The notes under the pieces were generated by a model. The model was not told the DNA's origin, made no database searches, and was given only the letters and a program-made list of their open reading frames with translations. Positions 33,865 through 47,039 of a DNA stretch of 64,000 bases are shown in pieces. The position numbers and the translations under genes were made by a program. Numbering within the stretch: the first letter of the stretch is position 1; each line of letters begins with the position of its first letter. The stretch comes from Bryoerythrophyllum caledonicum (lineage: Eukaryota > Streptophyta > Bryopsida > Pottiales > Pottiaceae). The stretch covers positions 5,906,291 to 5,970,290 of the forward strand of contig OZ020515.1 of assembly GCA_963971425.1 (NCBI GenBank), written 5' to 3'.

Positions 33865-35705
33865 TCATCCCTCCCATAAGTTATAGCCAAATCTAGCGCG
33901 GATGGATGGAGGTGGTGAAAACACAATAGAGGTTAAAAGTTAGAAGAGGATTTAGAAGAGGCTTGGTAAGTTCAACCAGATTTCACCTCCAACCACCCGC
34001 ACCATTGAGAGGCGCTCTTCTTCTTCCTCCTACCATTGCTCACTCACGATACAATCTTGCCGCCGTCTCTTTGCCAATCCCCCCCCCCCGATTACCATTC
34101 CATCTGCGCAACATCGTGCTCCGCAACACCCATCTTTCTAATTTGCCTTCTAGACTATAGTTGTGATGGTAGAAGAGGGGAAGTGGGAGGGAAGAACTTG
34201 GGAAGTCGGAGGTTTCCAATCTACTCTTGCAAGTCCCACACGGATGCTTTCGTCTCTCTGTCAAGTTTCTCCATTCACAACAATCAATACTACAACAATC
34301 AACGTCAAAAAAACTTTGAATCGTAAGCGGAGCAGAAATTGTTCTAAATGAAGAAGCCAACTTTTGTGTGTAAGTTGAAGCATACCATCTGCTTGGAATT
34401 GGTGTACAACTTGCGTGAGGTAGAGACATAGCTAAAGCACAAGCGCCATCCTTATAGCCGTCTCCATTTCAATTTTTCTCCTTCATCTCAATTGCTGAAG
34501 CAATTCTTTCATCTCGCAATTCTAGAGGTGAATGTTGTCACATCTTGGTTTTGCTAAGGCGAGCGGCACGATTCTTGTGTGTTAGAACAAACATGCATCT
34601 TCCAGTAATTTTGTCATGTTCACACAATTTATCAAATGTGGACCTACATTAGCCAACAACTTAGGTTATAACTTAATAGAGGTATAAGTTAGCAAAGGTT
34701 GTTACATCAAGAGTGGTTATAACTTAGTTGAGGTTATACTTAGCTGAGGTTATAAGTTAGCGGCATAAACTATAACTTATAACTTATAGGTTATAAGTTA
34801 TAACTTATCATAGGTATAACTTATGGGAGGGATGACTGTAATATCTGCTAAGTAATACCCCGGCTAAATTATAAGTTAAGTTATACCGCTGCAAAGTTAT
34901 AACCTAAGTTGTTGGCTAATGTAGGTCCACATTTGATAAATTGTGTGAACATGACAAAATTACTGGAAGATGCATGTTTGTTCTAACACACAAGAATCGT
35001 GCCGCTCGCCTTAGCAAAACCAAGATGTGACAACATTCACCTCTGGAATTGCGAGATGAAAGAATTGCTTCAGCAATTGAGATGAAGGAGAAAAACTGAA
35101 ATGGAGACGGCTATAAGGATGGCGCTTGTGCTTTAGCTATGTCTCTACCTCACGCAAGTTGTACACCAATTCCAAGCAAATGGTATGCTTCAACTTACAC
35201 ACAAAAGTTGGCTTCTTCATTTAGAACAATTTCTGCTCCGCTTACGATTCAAAGTTTTTTTGACGTTGATTGTTGTAGTATTGATTGTTGTGAATGGAGA
35301 AACTTGACAGAGAGACGAAAGCACCGGTGTGGGATTTGCAAGAGTAGATTGGAAACCTCCGACTTCCCAAGTTCTTCCCTCCCACTTCCCCTCTTCTACC
35401 ATCACAACTATAGTCTAGAAGGCAAATTAGAAAGATGGGTGTTGCGGAGCACGATGTTGCGCAGATGGAATGGTAGTCGGGGGGGGGGGTGATTGGCAAA
35501 GAGACGGCGGCAAGATTGTATCGTGAGTGAGCAATGGTAGGAGGAAGAAGAAGAGCGCCTCTCAATGGTGCGGGTGGTTGGAGGTGAAATCTGGTTGAAC
35601 TCACCAAGCCTCTTCTAAATCCTCTTCTAACTTTTAACCTCTATTGTGTTTTCACCACCTCCATCCATCCGCGCTAGATTTGGCTATAACTTATGGAAGG
35701 AATGA
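33865..35705. mobile_element. 1.84-kb fold-back palindrome
   Basis: Left arm 33865-34673 and right arm 34895-35705 are reverse complements of about 810 bp each, differing at only a few percent of positions by eye. The ~220-bp centre is filled with ATAACTTATA-type short repeats. Mirror-image reading frames on the two arms, such as 34040-34429 minus and 35139-35492 plus, are consequences of the symmetry. Left of the palindrome (33440-33860) more ATAACTTATA motifs occur. A transcript would fold into a very long hairpin. Confidence 0.9.
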
Positions 35706-36011
35706 GTGTATGCAGGTGAAAATCAACGTGAATATGAAGAACGCAGTGTCAGTGGCAGAGGATGGCGCCATTCTAATATTATAAGATTGTGTAGAACATA
35801 ATCTACATGGAAGATACGTTTCATCACAACCCCACCTTACGGAAATCATTCTTGCTTACCAATGCTTGCATCAATTGTTGTGGCGCTGGTCTCGGTAGAT
35901 GATCATCTTGCTTCACCTCTAAGTCACGGTTTGAAATTTTTGTGGAGGTGGCATGTAACACTTGCTACAAGTGTTAATGTACAAAAACGACCTAAAAATG
36001 GACATTAGGTC

Positions 36012-36940
36012 TTAACCCTTGAAGGACCAAGTGACCCTTAGAGGGACAATTTTTATTTCGGACAGGTTCCTTAAATTGGAAAAAAAATCTTTTTAAAAAA
36101 ATTACTTAAGATTGTCCCTGATAAGAGCTCCATGGATTTTTATTTTTTTTGTTTTTTTTGGATTCATGGTTTGAAAGTTAGTACCACTCAAAGTTAGAAA
36201 TGTGGACTTCGGGCAGCTCCAAAATTTTGCTAGAAGTTTCCATTGACATTGAGATTTTTCATACGCATAGAGAATATTACCTTCTTTGAAAATGTCAAAA
36301 ACAAATCCTTGTCTTTGGTGTCAAAAAACATATTAGCTCAAGTCGAACATTTTTACACATTTCTGGCAAGCAAGGGAAAAAACTTCATCTTTTCTACATT
36401 AAAACAAGAGATCTTCATATTTTTCACTTTTTATTTTTCCTACAACAATGCGTGGTGTAAACCATCTTATTGACCGTTTGGATTATCATTCTAAAACATA
36501 TTAAATTCTCCAAAAATTTTTGTTGAGAATTGACAATTTTTGAACCTCCACTCTTTGCACACTAGTTTTGAATATGCTACACCCCTTCTCTTCCTCTAAA
36601 AATTGGTGTATAGGGTAATTACATCATGCTTAACAAAATGGTAAAAGATGTAGACCTTGTGTAGTGCAAAACTTTAATACCATGTACAGTCAAATTCTGC
36701 TCATCCACTCAACGCTGGGAAGAAAATGATCCATTTTCTTGACTTCAAACACAATAATCTTTCAATCCATGCGGTCAAAGTGTATGAAGTTTTGTGAGTA
36801 TGTTACTTGGTAAGTCTTAATGGAGATTCTACAGTCAAAAGGACAAACATAAGGTTTCATTTCCTTCCTTACTCATCGCACTAGAATCAACAAATTTGAA
36901 GTGTTCTAGTGCAAAATTGTCACTGTCCTTTAGGGCTTAA
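36012..36940 (-). mobile_element. TTAA-type MITE, copy B (inverted)
   Basis: TTAA at 36012-36015 and 36937-36940 flanks CCCTTGAAGGACCAAG and CTGTCCTTTAGGGC ends. Interior landmarks (GGGCAGCTCC, TTGAACCTCCACTC, ATATGCTACACCCC) occur in reverse order and strand relative to copy A. Length is 929 bp. Confidence 0.8.
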
Positions 36941-36949
36941 AGGATTAAT

Positions 36950-37760
36950 CCCTAAAGAACAAATTGTTCTTTGGAGACTTTTCCCATTTTCAGCTGGTTT
37001 CTACAATGTCAATTTTGATCACAAATTTCTAAATTTTTTTTGTGAAGATGGAGGCATAGTAGTAGTTTCATGAGAATTTCAATTTCTTTTACATGGGACC
37101 ATTAGAATAACGTTTATGCTATTTCAAGTGCAATTTCTTAGACTTTGAGCAACTCCAAAAACATTACTACGCCCTTATGTAAACAATGAGATTTTTTTAT
37201 AGGAATGTAGAATATTATTTTCTTTGGTAAAGTAAAAAAAATATGTCTATTGTGTAAAATTCCATTTAAATTTTTACACATTGTAAAGTAGGGAACTATA
37301 AACGCTTCCTATTTTCTACATGATATTAGAGATCTTGATACTTTTTAATTTTGTTTTTTTTGCTCTAAGATGTGGTGTAGACCTTCTTATTGACTGGATT
37401 CCCCTTCAATTAGTTGACAAAAAATTTAAATTATTGGCAAGTTTTGAGTAGCTACTCCTTGCACAATTTGTTTGAATATGCTACGCAAGTCCACAAAATT
37501 GGTCTACATGCAATTTACCTCATGTAAAACATATTGGTATAAAATTCAAACCTTATGTACTGCAAAATTTCACACCAAGTGAAGTCAAAATTTGTTGATC
37601 TTCTCTACAGAGGGAAGAAGAAAAACCCATTTTCCAAATATTCAAGCTGCAATGAAAATCTATGCAGTGAGGTGTATAAAATTTTGAAAATTTACAGTTT
37701 CACAAACTTGACCGCTCAAATTGAAAACTTGTGTAAATATGCAAAAAAATAGTCAATCTG
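36950..37760 (-). repeat. Diverged TTAA-type MITE relative
   Basis: Landmarks of the same family in the same orientation as copy B, but strongly mutated: CACATTGTAAAGTAGGGAAC, GTGTAGACCTTCTTATTGAC, GAATATGCTACGC and CACCAAGTGAAGTCAAAATT. No ends are recognisable. The 65-codon frame at 37555-37752 is not a gene. Confidence 0.55.
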
Positions 37761-37787
37761 TAAAATTATATTTCTACAAAGCCACTA

Positions 37788-38004
37788 CATTGATTTTGGA
37801 GTTTAGTGTCATGGGCAGTAAATGACTTGTAAACGCTATAATTTTTCACTCTTTATGAATATTTTTACCAACCATGTCCACTATGATCCCCATCTTTGAG
37901 TAGTATAGATTGTTGTGCTCTTAGTAAAAGTTTATATCAAAAGTAAAAACTTACAACATTTACAAGTCATTTACTACCCATGACACTAAACATCAAAATC
38001 AGTG
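37788..38004. mobile_element. 217-bp palindromic MITE with TA target duplication
   Basis: TA followed by CATTGATTTTGGAGTTTAGT at the left pairs with ACTAAACATCAAAATCAGTG followed by TA at the right. The inverted repeat continues inwards through GTCATGGGCAGTAAATGACT, giving arms of about 55 bp. TA duplications suggest mobilisation by a Tc1/mariner-type transposase. Confidence 0.75.
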
Positions 38005-38009
38005 TACTC

Positions 38010-39785
38010 CTTTCATCATAAGAAATAATAAGAAATTACAAATGGAAACTCTAATTTCTGCTTTAATATGGAAACCCACAAGAATGACCAGAGATACTTC
38101 AAGCTGTATGGAACCAAATGGCTATAATTATCTTTGAAATATGTTTTTTTAATCTATTTTGTCTACTTTGTTTGAAAAAAATCATTTTATTTTCAACTTT
38201 TACTTTTTTAAATAGATGTAAATGATCAAACCAGATGAAATAGATGACATACTTAAATGAGTGTTGTTTTAAATTATAAGAAAATTAATATTATAAATTT
38301 TGGTTTGAACTAGCTTGTAATAAAAAGACATTCTCAATAATATCTAAAAGGCAAATTTTCACCTAGGAAAGTTTAGATATTTTGAGCCGGTTCCTACAAG
38401 GTTAGTGTAATTAGAAATCTTTACAGTCTTTCATAAAGATTTAATATGGAAGTAGCTTTATTGAAATTTTGTTTTCAATCAATGCTAAATCTCTAGAAAC
38501 AACGTAATGTTATTGTATATGCAATTTTATTAATTCCGACCAATTTACTATGTTTGCAAGAAAATCCATTAAAATATCATAATGATCTTGTAAAAACTAT
38601 TTTTTTTTCTTTGTGATCATTTTTAAAAATTAAAAAATCACTCTATTGTGCAAGAATTTTGTTCTAAAATAAGTACAAGCTTTCTATACCCTATTGTCCA
38701 AAAAACTGATAAAAATAATCTTTTTCCATCAAGAAATTTATTTTCTTTTGATTTTGAACTATTGAAGATAAGAAGTTAGTACTGTATGTATCAATAACCC
38801 GTTCTTACCACTTTCTATAAATAATTAAGTTCACAAGATACTGGAATGTGCATTAGCAATTCTAGAATTTTGAAAGTTTGAAAATGCTACAACCCTTGTC
38901 TACCTCTAAAAATTGGTATATATAAAACAAAGATCATTGACTCCAAAATGGTAATAAACTTAGAGCTTTTATGAGCCAATTTTTGATTAAAAAAATAAAG
39001 TTGAAGTCTATCTAACAATAAAGATAATTAGTTTTTAAAGTTTTTTTTCCCATTTCAAACCCTAAAATCTTTCAATCTATGTGGTCAAAATCTATTGGTT
39101 CATTAAAGAAATTTTCTTTTATTGGTCTTGATTAAAATTCTATTGTTAGAGATGAAATGGTTTTAAAAAATTATTCTCTTCTTGCTCTAAAATGGATGAC
39201 TTTTGGTGAGAAATTGTCAAGGATTTTTAGGAGATAATTATAGGAGCTTACTTTACTAAATTTTTTTTGAGATAATTCAATGATTTCATTTTATTTTTAT
39301 TTGAAAATATGACCTCAAAATTTTAAATAAACACAAGATAAAGGATTTTTTTCATTGTACATTCATATACAACGTTACAATATAAAGATCATCAATGGAA
39401 CTAAAAGAGAAGATTTATGCTCAACATTTGTATTCAAGTATTTATTAGATAAAGATTTTATCTAAAATTAGATGATATATAATTAAGTATGATTTCCACT
39501 ATAAAATCCATTTTCTTCAATTAATTTTATATAATGAAAAGATATGATGCATTAATAGTACCAATATTAATCCAGAACCAAAACATATCTTAAAATCTTA
39601 AATCCATGTCATACCTTTATAATTGTGATATTATCATGATCACAAATCATGTTGAATTAGTTGAAAATCACTTCCTCATTGTAAATCTTCTCAATGGAGA
39701 CATGTAGTACACTCTAACCTCTTTAGGATTACTTGATGTAATATCACAAACTACTATATTATTGAAGCATATGTGTAAAATTGCG
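38010..39785. other. AT-rich non-coding DNA with a further decayed TTAA-family copy
   Basis: At about 38860-39090 the family landmarks are still readable (GAAAATGCTACAACCC, CTACCTCTAAAAATTGG, AATCTTTCAATCTATG). The remainder is very AT-rich and shows no gene. Confidence 0.4.
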
Positions 39786-40046
39786 ATACAATCTAACCTT
39801 GATGATGTCACCCTTGTTAATAGAACACCTTGATATTGTCACCCAAAGGCTTGAAACCAATTTTCCTAGTTCAAAACTCCCTTGTTAATATCCCTATCAT
39901 CCTTGATAATATCACTCTTTTTTTTAAAAATCCGTAGTGGAAGTGTGACAATAACAAGTTATAGAGATGAATGAGTGCCGGACGGATGACAGAGATACGC
40001 GCTTTTGTCTTGTTGCCCTTGCCCCCTGTAGACTCAACCGAGGCTT

Positions 40047-40884
40047 TTTTTATTGGCGGAAAATTGACAAATGAACATTGTTGTCAAACATGGATTTGGT
40101 GGTAAATTAAAGGGAAGTTCCATCGGTGGCCATAAGAGAATCTTGCAAAAAAAAATTTAAAAATAAAAAAATTGGACTCAACCCTCCATCTTGCCGAAAA
40201 TTTCTAAAACCGTAAAAAAATTAAATTAAATTGCAAAATTTGTAAACCCTTGCTCACCTCGACAGGCCCTACCTCTTAATTCTGCAAGTTGTCTTCTCGT
40301 TGTCAAACCCTTCCTCCCTCCCCTTCCCACTTGCCCCCAAACCATGTCTCCAAACTCTGTCTACAATAGTGGAATCTAAGACCAAACCCTTCCTCAATGC
40401 AGCCCATGTCCCTCGCCGAATTGCACAGTGCATCACCAATTCCGCCCCTTGCTCCCTAACAGTTATTCCCTGTTAGCAGAATCGCTCTTCCTTAGTTGTT
40501 GTTCCCCAATCACTACCCCTTGCCCCTTGTTGTCACGTCAGGACGCCACCTTCGCCCATGTTACTGTCATTGATCTTCATCTGATTTGGTCTTGGATGGT
40601 CATTGAAATTGCTACGACAAGTACATGATGGGGTCTTTTAGAGAGACTTTAGCTAAAAATATTTGTCCAATTCATTTTCCATATTCATAGGACATGTGCT
40701 ATGTAATTTATAATCTCAATAAATTATCGTCAATTTTAGTCATTGAGCCTCATCAATTTGTTCAGCGCTTTATTTTTGATTTGCTAGATTTCCTTGTGGC
40801 CATTGACAAAACTACCTTCTAGTTTATTATCAAATCCATGTTTGACAACAATGCTCATTTGTCAGTTTTTCGCCCAAAAAAGAA
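40047..40884. repeat. Inverted repeat pair, ~55-bp arms
   Basis: Left arm 40047-40104 contains TTGTTGTCAAACATGGATTT and right arm 40831-40884 its complement AAATCCATGTTTGACAACAA. GACAAATGA and GGCGAAAA-like blocks continue the match outwards. It looks like a small non-autonomous element of about 840 bp. Confidence 0.6.
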
Positions 40885-41060
40885 AACCATGGTTTTGTTC
40901 ACTCATGGTCATATGATGGCCATTGAAATTGCTACAAGGAGTACTATACATGATGGGATCTTTCTAAGAGACTTTTTCCAAAATTTGTCCAATTCATTTT
41001 GCATATGCATTTTGATGGTCATATGATGCATATTGCCAAATATCTTGTCTGTCAAGATGT

Positions 41061-42014
41061 TTAACCCCTAAAGACCCAAAGCATTTTCACACCAAAAACA
41101 CTTCAAACTGCTCGTTCTAGTGCAATGAGTAATGAGGTATTCAAAACGTTTTATTTTTACATCTATCCATAGGATCTAAATTTAGACTTGTTGATTAACG
41201 TCCTCACAAATTTCATAACCTTTTACCGCATGAATTGAAAGATTATAGTGTTTGAAGTAGAGAAATCCGTTCTTTTTCTTCCCTGCGTTGAGTGGATTAT
41301 CAGACTTTGATTTCACTTGGTGTCAAATTTTTGCACTACACAAGGTCTGAAAACATTACCATCATGTTAATCATGATGTTGTTTCCTTGCACACCAATTT
41401 TTAGAGGTAGAAAAGGGGTGTCGTGTATTCAAAACAAATGTACAGTACAAGGAGTAAAGGTTCAAAAATTGCCAATTCACGTTATATTTCTTTGTGAACC
41501 AAATATGTTTTAAAATGATAATCCGAATGGTCAATATGAAGGTTTAGAGCACATCTTGTAGTAGAAAAAATAAAATGTAAGAAATATGAAGATCTCATAG
41601 TTTTATGCAAAAAAGAAGATTTTTTTGGTACCTTGCCTGACAAAGTGTGATAATGTGTGAAAATGTTTGACTTAGATTATTATGCTATTTTCCACTTAAG
41701 ACAAGAGATTTTTCTTGAAAATATGAAAGGAAATAATATTATTTTCTGGTATAGAAAATCTCACATACAATAGAGTGTTCTAGCAAAAGCTTTTGGAGGT
41801 GCCCGACATGCCCGCCCTCCCCGTTTGAAATTCAAAATGCTATAACTTTTGCATAGAATGTCAGATTTTTAAAAAAATTGGACTCACACAAAGATTTTTG
41901 CAATGTCCATTTACAATAGAAATTTAAAAAAGGAATGTTACAAGTTGACACCATAGGAACCTGCCCAAACCTTCAAGAGTCCCCCGAGGAGACTCTTGGG
42001 CCTTTAAGGGTTAA
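41061..42014 (+). mobile_element. TTAA-type MITE, copy C
   Basis: TTAA at 41061-41064 and 42011-42014 flanks CCCCTAAAGACCCA and GGGCCTTTAAGGG ends. The landmarks are in the same orientation as copy A. It is nested inside the 39786-42230 composite. Length is 954 bp. Confidence 0.8.
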
Positions 42015-43010
42015 GTGCCGGATGGGGGCAATTCAATGTGAAATTTTGTTATGGTGTTATTTTTTTATTTGTATTAAAAAAGTTACCTTTTTCATGTTTT
42101 CTACCTTTTTTAATAATATCACATTATGCATAAATTTGCCAAATGTGATATTATCAAATATGTCACACCTTGTTTATATCACACTTTTTGGTGAAACAGA
42201 GGGTGTGATATTAAGAAGGTTAGATTGTATGAGGCAATGTCACAGACATTCTATACTAAACCATGATTCTTCTCATTAGGTATACATGATAGTGTTGATC
42301 CACTAGGGTATGTAGAAAGATGTCCACGCCGTTGTAGTGATTTGGATCATGGCACACTAGTGAGGTGGTTGTCAGTTGAAATCCACGCGCCGGCGAAGTA
42401 CTTACTACTATAAACATGCAATTAAGCAATTATGCACTTAGCCAAGTGCACTGGTTGCTGGTAGAAAGCCGCAAGTTATTTGCTCATAACTTTTTTTTAA
42501 ATAAAAAATTGGCAAAAGTTTAGTATGATTTTTGTCAAATTTTTTTGGTGTTTGTCGTGTCATACCTTGGCATCTTCATGTTCATATCATAAATATATTT
42601 TTTATATTTGCTACCTTTTTCTAGAAAATATATGATTTCTAATCTAGTTTTCAAATCCTACTACAAAATTATAATCATGTGCCCAAAGAGATTATAAATT
42701 TGTTATGAGTTATTATAGGATTTTAGAGTACTGCACTACAAATACAATGTGTAAGAGATACAAAAATATATATGCAATTTCCTTAGACAGTGTAAAGTAC
42801 CTCACTGTATTTTATAATGCAAAAACATACATAATCAAGCAATTCCACACTATTGCCGAGGAATTCTAAAATCAAACATATCATATGGACCACCCAATAT
42901 ATAAATATATACCACCCACCGAACGATAGACACATCTCAAACTGCATTATACTAACGTACTTGTCACCTAAACTGCGTGCATGCTCTACTATAGTATATA
43001 GCTCCAGGGC

Positions 43011-46000
43011 TCACAGCTCATCTTCTGGCGGAACAACTCCCTCCACGTGTCCAATGGCGCTACCTACCATAGCGGACAGTTCATGATCCTGCACTGGACG
43101 ATCTCCCACACCTTCTATGCCAATGGACGCACACGCAACATATCGGTAATTGCCAGGAACACCTTCCCGTGTATGCCTTACCCTATCATCATTGTAGAAC
43201 AAGCCATCCTCTGGATTGAAGGACATCTCTCGCTCTAACGAGAAGGCCCCTTGAAATGCAATGATGTCCTTGGATACGCTAGATCTTGGAACGGAACGCA
43301 AACCTGGTCCGGTATCACTCTGAGTACCTCCGAACGTCTCTTGTGTCTCCGATACAGGCTCTGATTGAGAAGGCATCGAAGGCTGTGGAATCCTCCTCTG
43401 CATCGAAAAAAATTCCAATGAATCCAATTCTTCTTCCTCTATCTCCAGCCTAGGACCATCAAATGTACGTCCCCCTCCTGCCCCTACCGCCAAACCAACA
43501 TCCACTACACCGGTATCTTGCATCCTCTCTGTAGGTGTTGCAGACGTCTCCGCTGAAGTATCTCCCACCGCCCGCTGCGTTGATGGAATCCTCTCCTGGA
43601 GGAGACTGGTTCACTCCATCTTCATCGGCATCTGAACCACTGCGAGATGAGAAATCTTCAGTGGTACCTGAACGTGGCAATCTCTCATGTAAACCACCTC
43701 TATCCTCATTGTCGTCTTCATTCCTCACTCCACCAACCGCCTCTTCGGTCTCACGTACGATGTTGCAACCAATACTTGTTCCACCAGTCCTGACCAACAG
43801 TTGTTCTTGGAAATTGTCGGACAACTCATGGTACAAAAATGAAACTCTGTCTGTACAATCGCCAATGATGAAAACCTTAGATCCCTGGAAATCTCCTTCA
43901 AGGATCGTGGGAATGGCCGTAGATATGTTACACGCCACTAAACCCCAACCACAGGGCAAGTATGAGCCCACTAGTCTTGCCAGCTCTGATGGAGATATCT
44001 CAAGTGAATCAACTTCAGAGGGTTGGCGTGCCTCACTCCAGTGATCCAAGAAAACAAGTGGAAGTGGAACGTCTCCAGAAACATAGTTCGGGCCAGGAGA
44101 TGTACCCACACCGTGCTGCATACAAATCACAACATCGCCAATCGGTTGTACTACTTGCTCCAGACGCCCATTCTCTGTAAAATCGAGAGCATAGGGATTA
44201 ACCGAGTTGGGATCAAATGCCCAGCATCCACGTCGCATAGTACATCCCTCTGGAAGCTTCACCTTTGTGAAAAACTCTTCGTTGGCATACACGGCCGCTG
44301 GTAACAAGAAGATGACGTTCCATCGTTCAATATTTGCCATCCATAATGCCAGCTGTGCAAAAACTGTGGATAACTGGGCGTCTCCCCAATGACCATCTCC
44401 ATGGCTCCCACCGCCACGTCGACAATCAATCACCCACAAATATGGTTTCCCCAACTCTATGTAGTCGGTGCGGAATAACCCTCTTCTACACCGAACCGGA
44501 AGAAGATTCTCTGTGTCGCTCTGCCCTGGCCTCTTGACTTCCATCTGCCATTCCCAATTAGCAGTAGCCTGTCCTCCCACATCCAAGGACAGTCCAATGT
44601 ATCCACGCCCCCCTGCTGCAATATCACCATAATGAAACCTGATGGAAGGGGGGATGAGGTAGCCTATGTCTTCCGGTTTAGACACCTTCCCCCGTACAGG
44701 AGCAGTCCAAGCTTTTTTCGTGGCAACATTCAAAAGCTTCCCAAACGTATCAAGTTGTGCGTTACTCCTCGGAAAATACTTCCCTACACGGATACGAAAG
44801 AAATCCTCCATGGAATCAGGTATACTTTCCTTGTTCTCCACCATCAACGAACGGATAGAATTCATTACAGCTTCTCGTCTCTGATATCGGTCAATCACAC
44901 CGGCAATCGTACGAGGATGTGGATTTGGGTCTTTTACACCGTCGAAGTAATATGCTTGACGTGGTCTTACTCCATCCTCCCCCACCGACTTCGCTGTAGC
45001 AGACTTTGCCAAGCGAAGATAATATGGATTCGGAACCCTACCTAATGGCCTCAACCAATTCTGCGTCATTTCCTTTCTTGTTGGTCGTACGTCCACATTT
45101 GGATCCAGTTCTTTCTTCCTCGCCATGTCCTTCCACTTGTCCTCTTCCTCCTTGCTGTAAAAGAGAATGTCGTCTTCGTAGTCCTTGCATACTTGAATGA
45201 TAGCTTCAAAGCAATCATTACTCGGATTCCATGCATGATTGGTCAGATCCTCCATGTTTTTGGCCAACCTCTTCACCGTGACAACTCCACCCCCCTTGGG
45301 CAACTTATGCACTGCACTTGCCGCACTCACCAAAGCAGCAGCCCTGCGTGCATCCTCCGCACGTAGTGTGCTATCAGGCCTACCATATAGATCCCAAATT
45401 TGACGGATCTTCCTCAAATCCTCGTCTATGGTAGAATATGACTGTCTCTGGAACTCTGCCACGTTGATCCGTGCAGACTTCTCAATGTAAAAGCGACGAT
45501 CATCATACACCACAAAAGAGGCCTCCCGTCGCTCGAACGTGTCGAGATACTCATTTAAAGGCATAGTACCATCTCTCCACTGCTGCTGTGCAAACTTACA
45601 AGCTGCTACTATGTGTTGGCCGTCCACCGGTTCCCAAATGATATGATCTTGAAGCCAAGAATATTGGGATCCCATGGCACCCTGTGCAGAAGCACTCCCG
45701 TGTGCAATGAACATGTGCTCGAACTCTCATGCGGTTTCTACTAACGGAAATGGCAGCTCCTCCTTCTCAATGACACCATCATCAGTGGTAGTATGCACGA
45801 TGTATCTGATCGGTCGAAGTACCAATCTACTCACCCGACTCGCAGATTCTGGGTCTCTTAAGCGGTCAAATACTTCTCTGGCCCTCTTCTGTGATAAAAC
45901 CCGGTGGTTCGTTTCCGAGTTCTCCACAGAGACAATGCGGTCTATGTGTGCCTTAAACACAAAATTCCCCCACACTGATCCTTTCGTAATCTCCTTCGTT

Positions 46001-46848
46001 GTAGGCACTGGTGCTTTTAAATACATTGAAGTTGGAAGATCCTGTGGTATCTCCGCATTGTCTTCAAAATCCTCTGGTATACTGTCTAGAAGGTTGTGAA
46101 AATCTTCTTCCTCCGACGCCATGGCTGACAAATCAGCTAAATCTCCCGGTGTAGATGTAGGGGCCCTACGATGACCATCAGGCGTCCTGAGCTGCGACTT
46201 AGGAATCCTGCCACCCGATCTTGTACTTCTCCCAATCAACCTCCTCCCGCTTGGATCCAAACTTGATGGGCCTTCTCTTGAACCAGAAGCTACATCAGTG
46301 TCAACACGTCGTGGCCTCTTCGTAGGACGTCTACTCGTTAATGGAGGATTTGGTAATGTCTGTACCTCAGAAGTTGTGCTGGGATGTTGGCCTCCACTTC
46401 CCCTCTCCCCCTCCAGTGGTCGCCAATCCAGTTGCAACGGCTCAGCAAGAACTCGATAAACTTCTGTTTCTTCTAGTTCCGCTGCTGGGGCTTGAGTTGT
46501 CGCACGTGATAGGTCCCTCTCCCGAAATGCTTCATATCTAATATGTTCCTTCATAATCTTCTTAGCCTTGAGCACCATCTCCGGTGATAACGCTAAACAG
46601 GATAAGACGTTGTTGTGTCTAGCAGTACATACCGCAAGAGAGATGTTTAACCAAAACGTCTGCAATGATTTGAGGAATTTCACTTGACCTGGATTTTGAA
46701 GAAAATTCAAAGGTACAGGTGCCAAAAGCAACTTCTTTGAAAGAGAAGTCTTCACCTCCGATTGACTTGGACCCACTACACAAGTAACGTATACCATATC
46801 ATCACGTTGAAGAATGATTGCTTGGATTTTGCCAAAACTCTTCCCCAA
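43011..46848 (-). pseudogene. Large companion gene of the DUF7869-type transposon, broken
   Basis: Read leftwards from ATG 46848, 373 codons end at TGA 45727-45729. The same frame goes on for 755 more codons (to 43459); GCA TGA GAG could derive from GCA CGA GAG. Near 43570 true coding shifts to the frame ending at 43011, adding about 180 residues, so the ancestral protein had about 1,300. The N-terminal third is Arg/Ser/Pro-rich with basic patches (RRPTKRPRR). The centre is a folded domain of unknown family with hydrophobic strands (KPYLWVIDCRRGGG, WNVIFLLPAAVY, LPLVFLDHW, GWGLVACNIS). The order of strands and loops vaguely resembles a class I methyltransferase, but no SAM motif is convincing. 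The C-terminus is acidic and Ser-rich. It is divergent to the DDE gene inside the same inverted repeats. Confidence 0.7.
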
Positions 46849-47039
46849 CGCCGATGTACGCTTTCCCAGCTCAAAGGGATAAATCCGTCACCCATAAGAA
46901 GGCGCTCGACTCATCCACTTCTGCAATCCACCAACCGTGGCTCTCCCAGATTCTATCAATATTTGGTGGTGCCATAACGCCACACTCAAAAAACCTGTAT
47001 ATCATTACAAAACAATAGTCACTATTAGTATGGAATAAG

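Larger units (their letters stand above)
39786..42230. mobile_element. 2.4-kb composite with ATACAATCTAACCTT terminal inverted repeats
   Basis: Left end ATACAATCTAACCTTGATGATGTC (39786 on) pairs with AATATTAAGAAGGTTAGATTGTAT-type sequence ending at 42230, about 25-30 bp of imperfect inverted repeat. Inside are the inverted repeat 40047-40884, a direct duplication (about 40590-40690 and 40905-41015, sharing GGCCATTGAAATTGCTAC-like sequence) and TTAA MITE copy C. No transposase. No target duplication was identified. Confidence 0.5.

Noticed and set aside
34040..35492. Mirror-image genes of ~120-130 codons
   Set aside because: They are the same sequence read on the two arms of the palindrome, with no domain.
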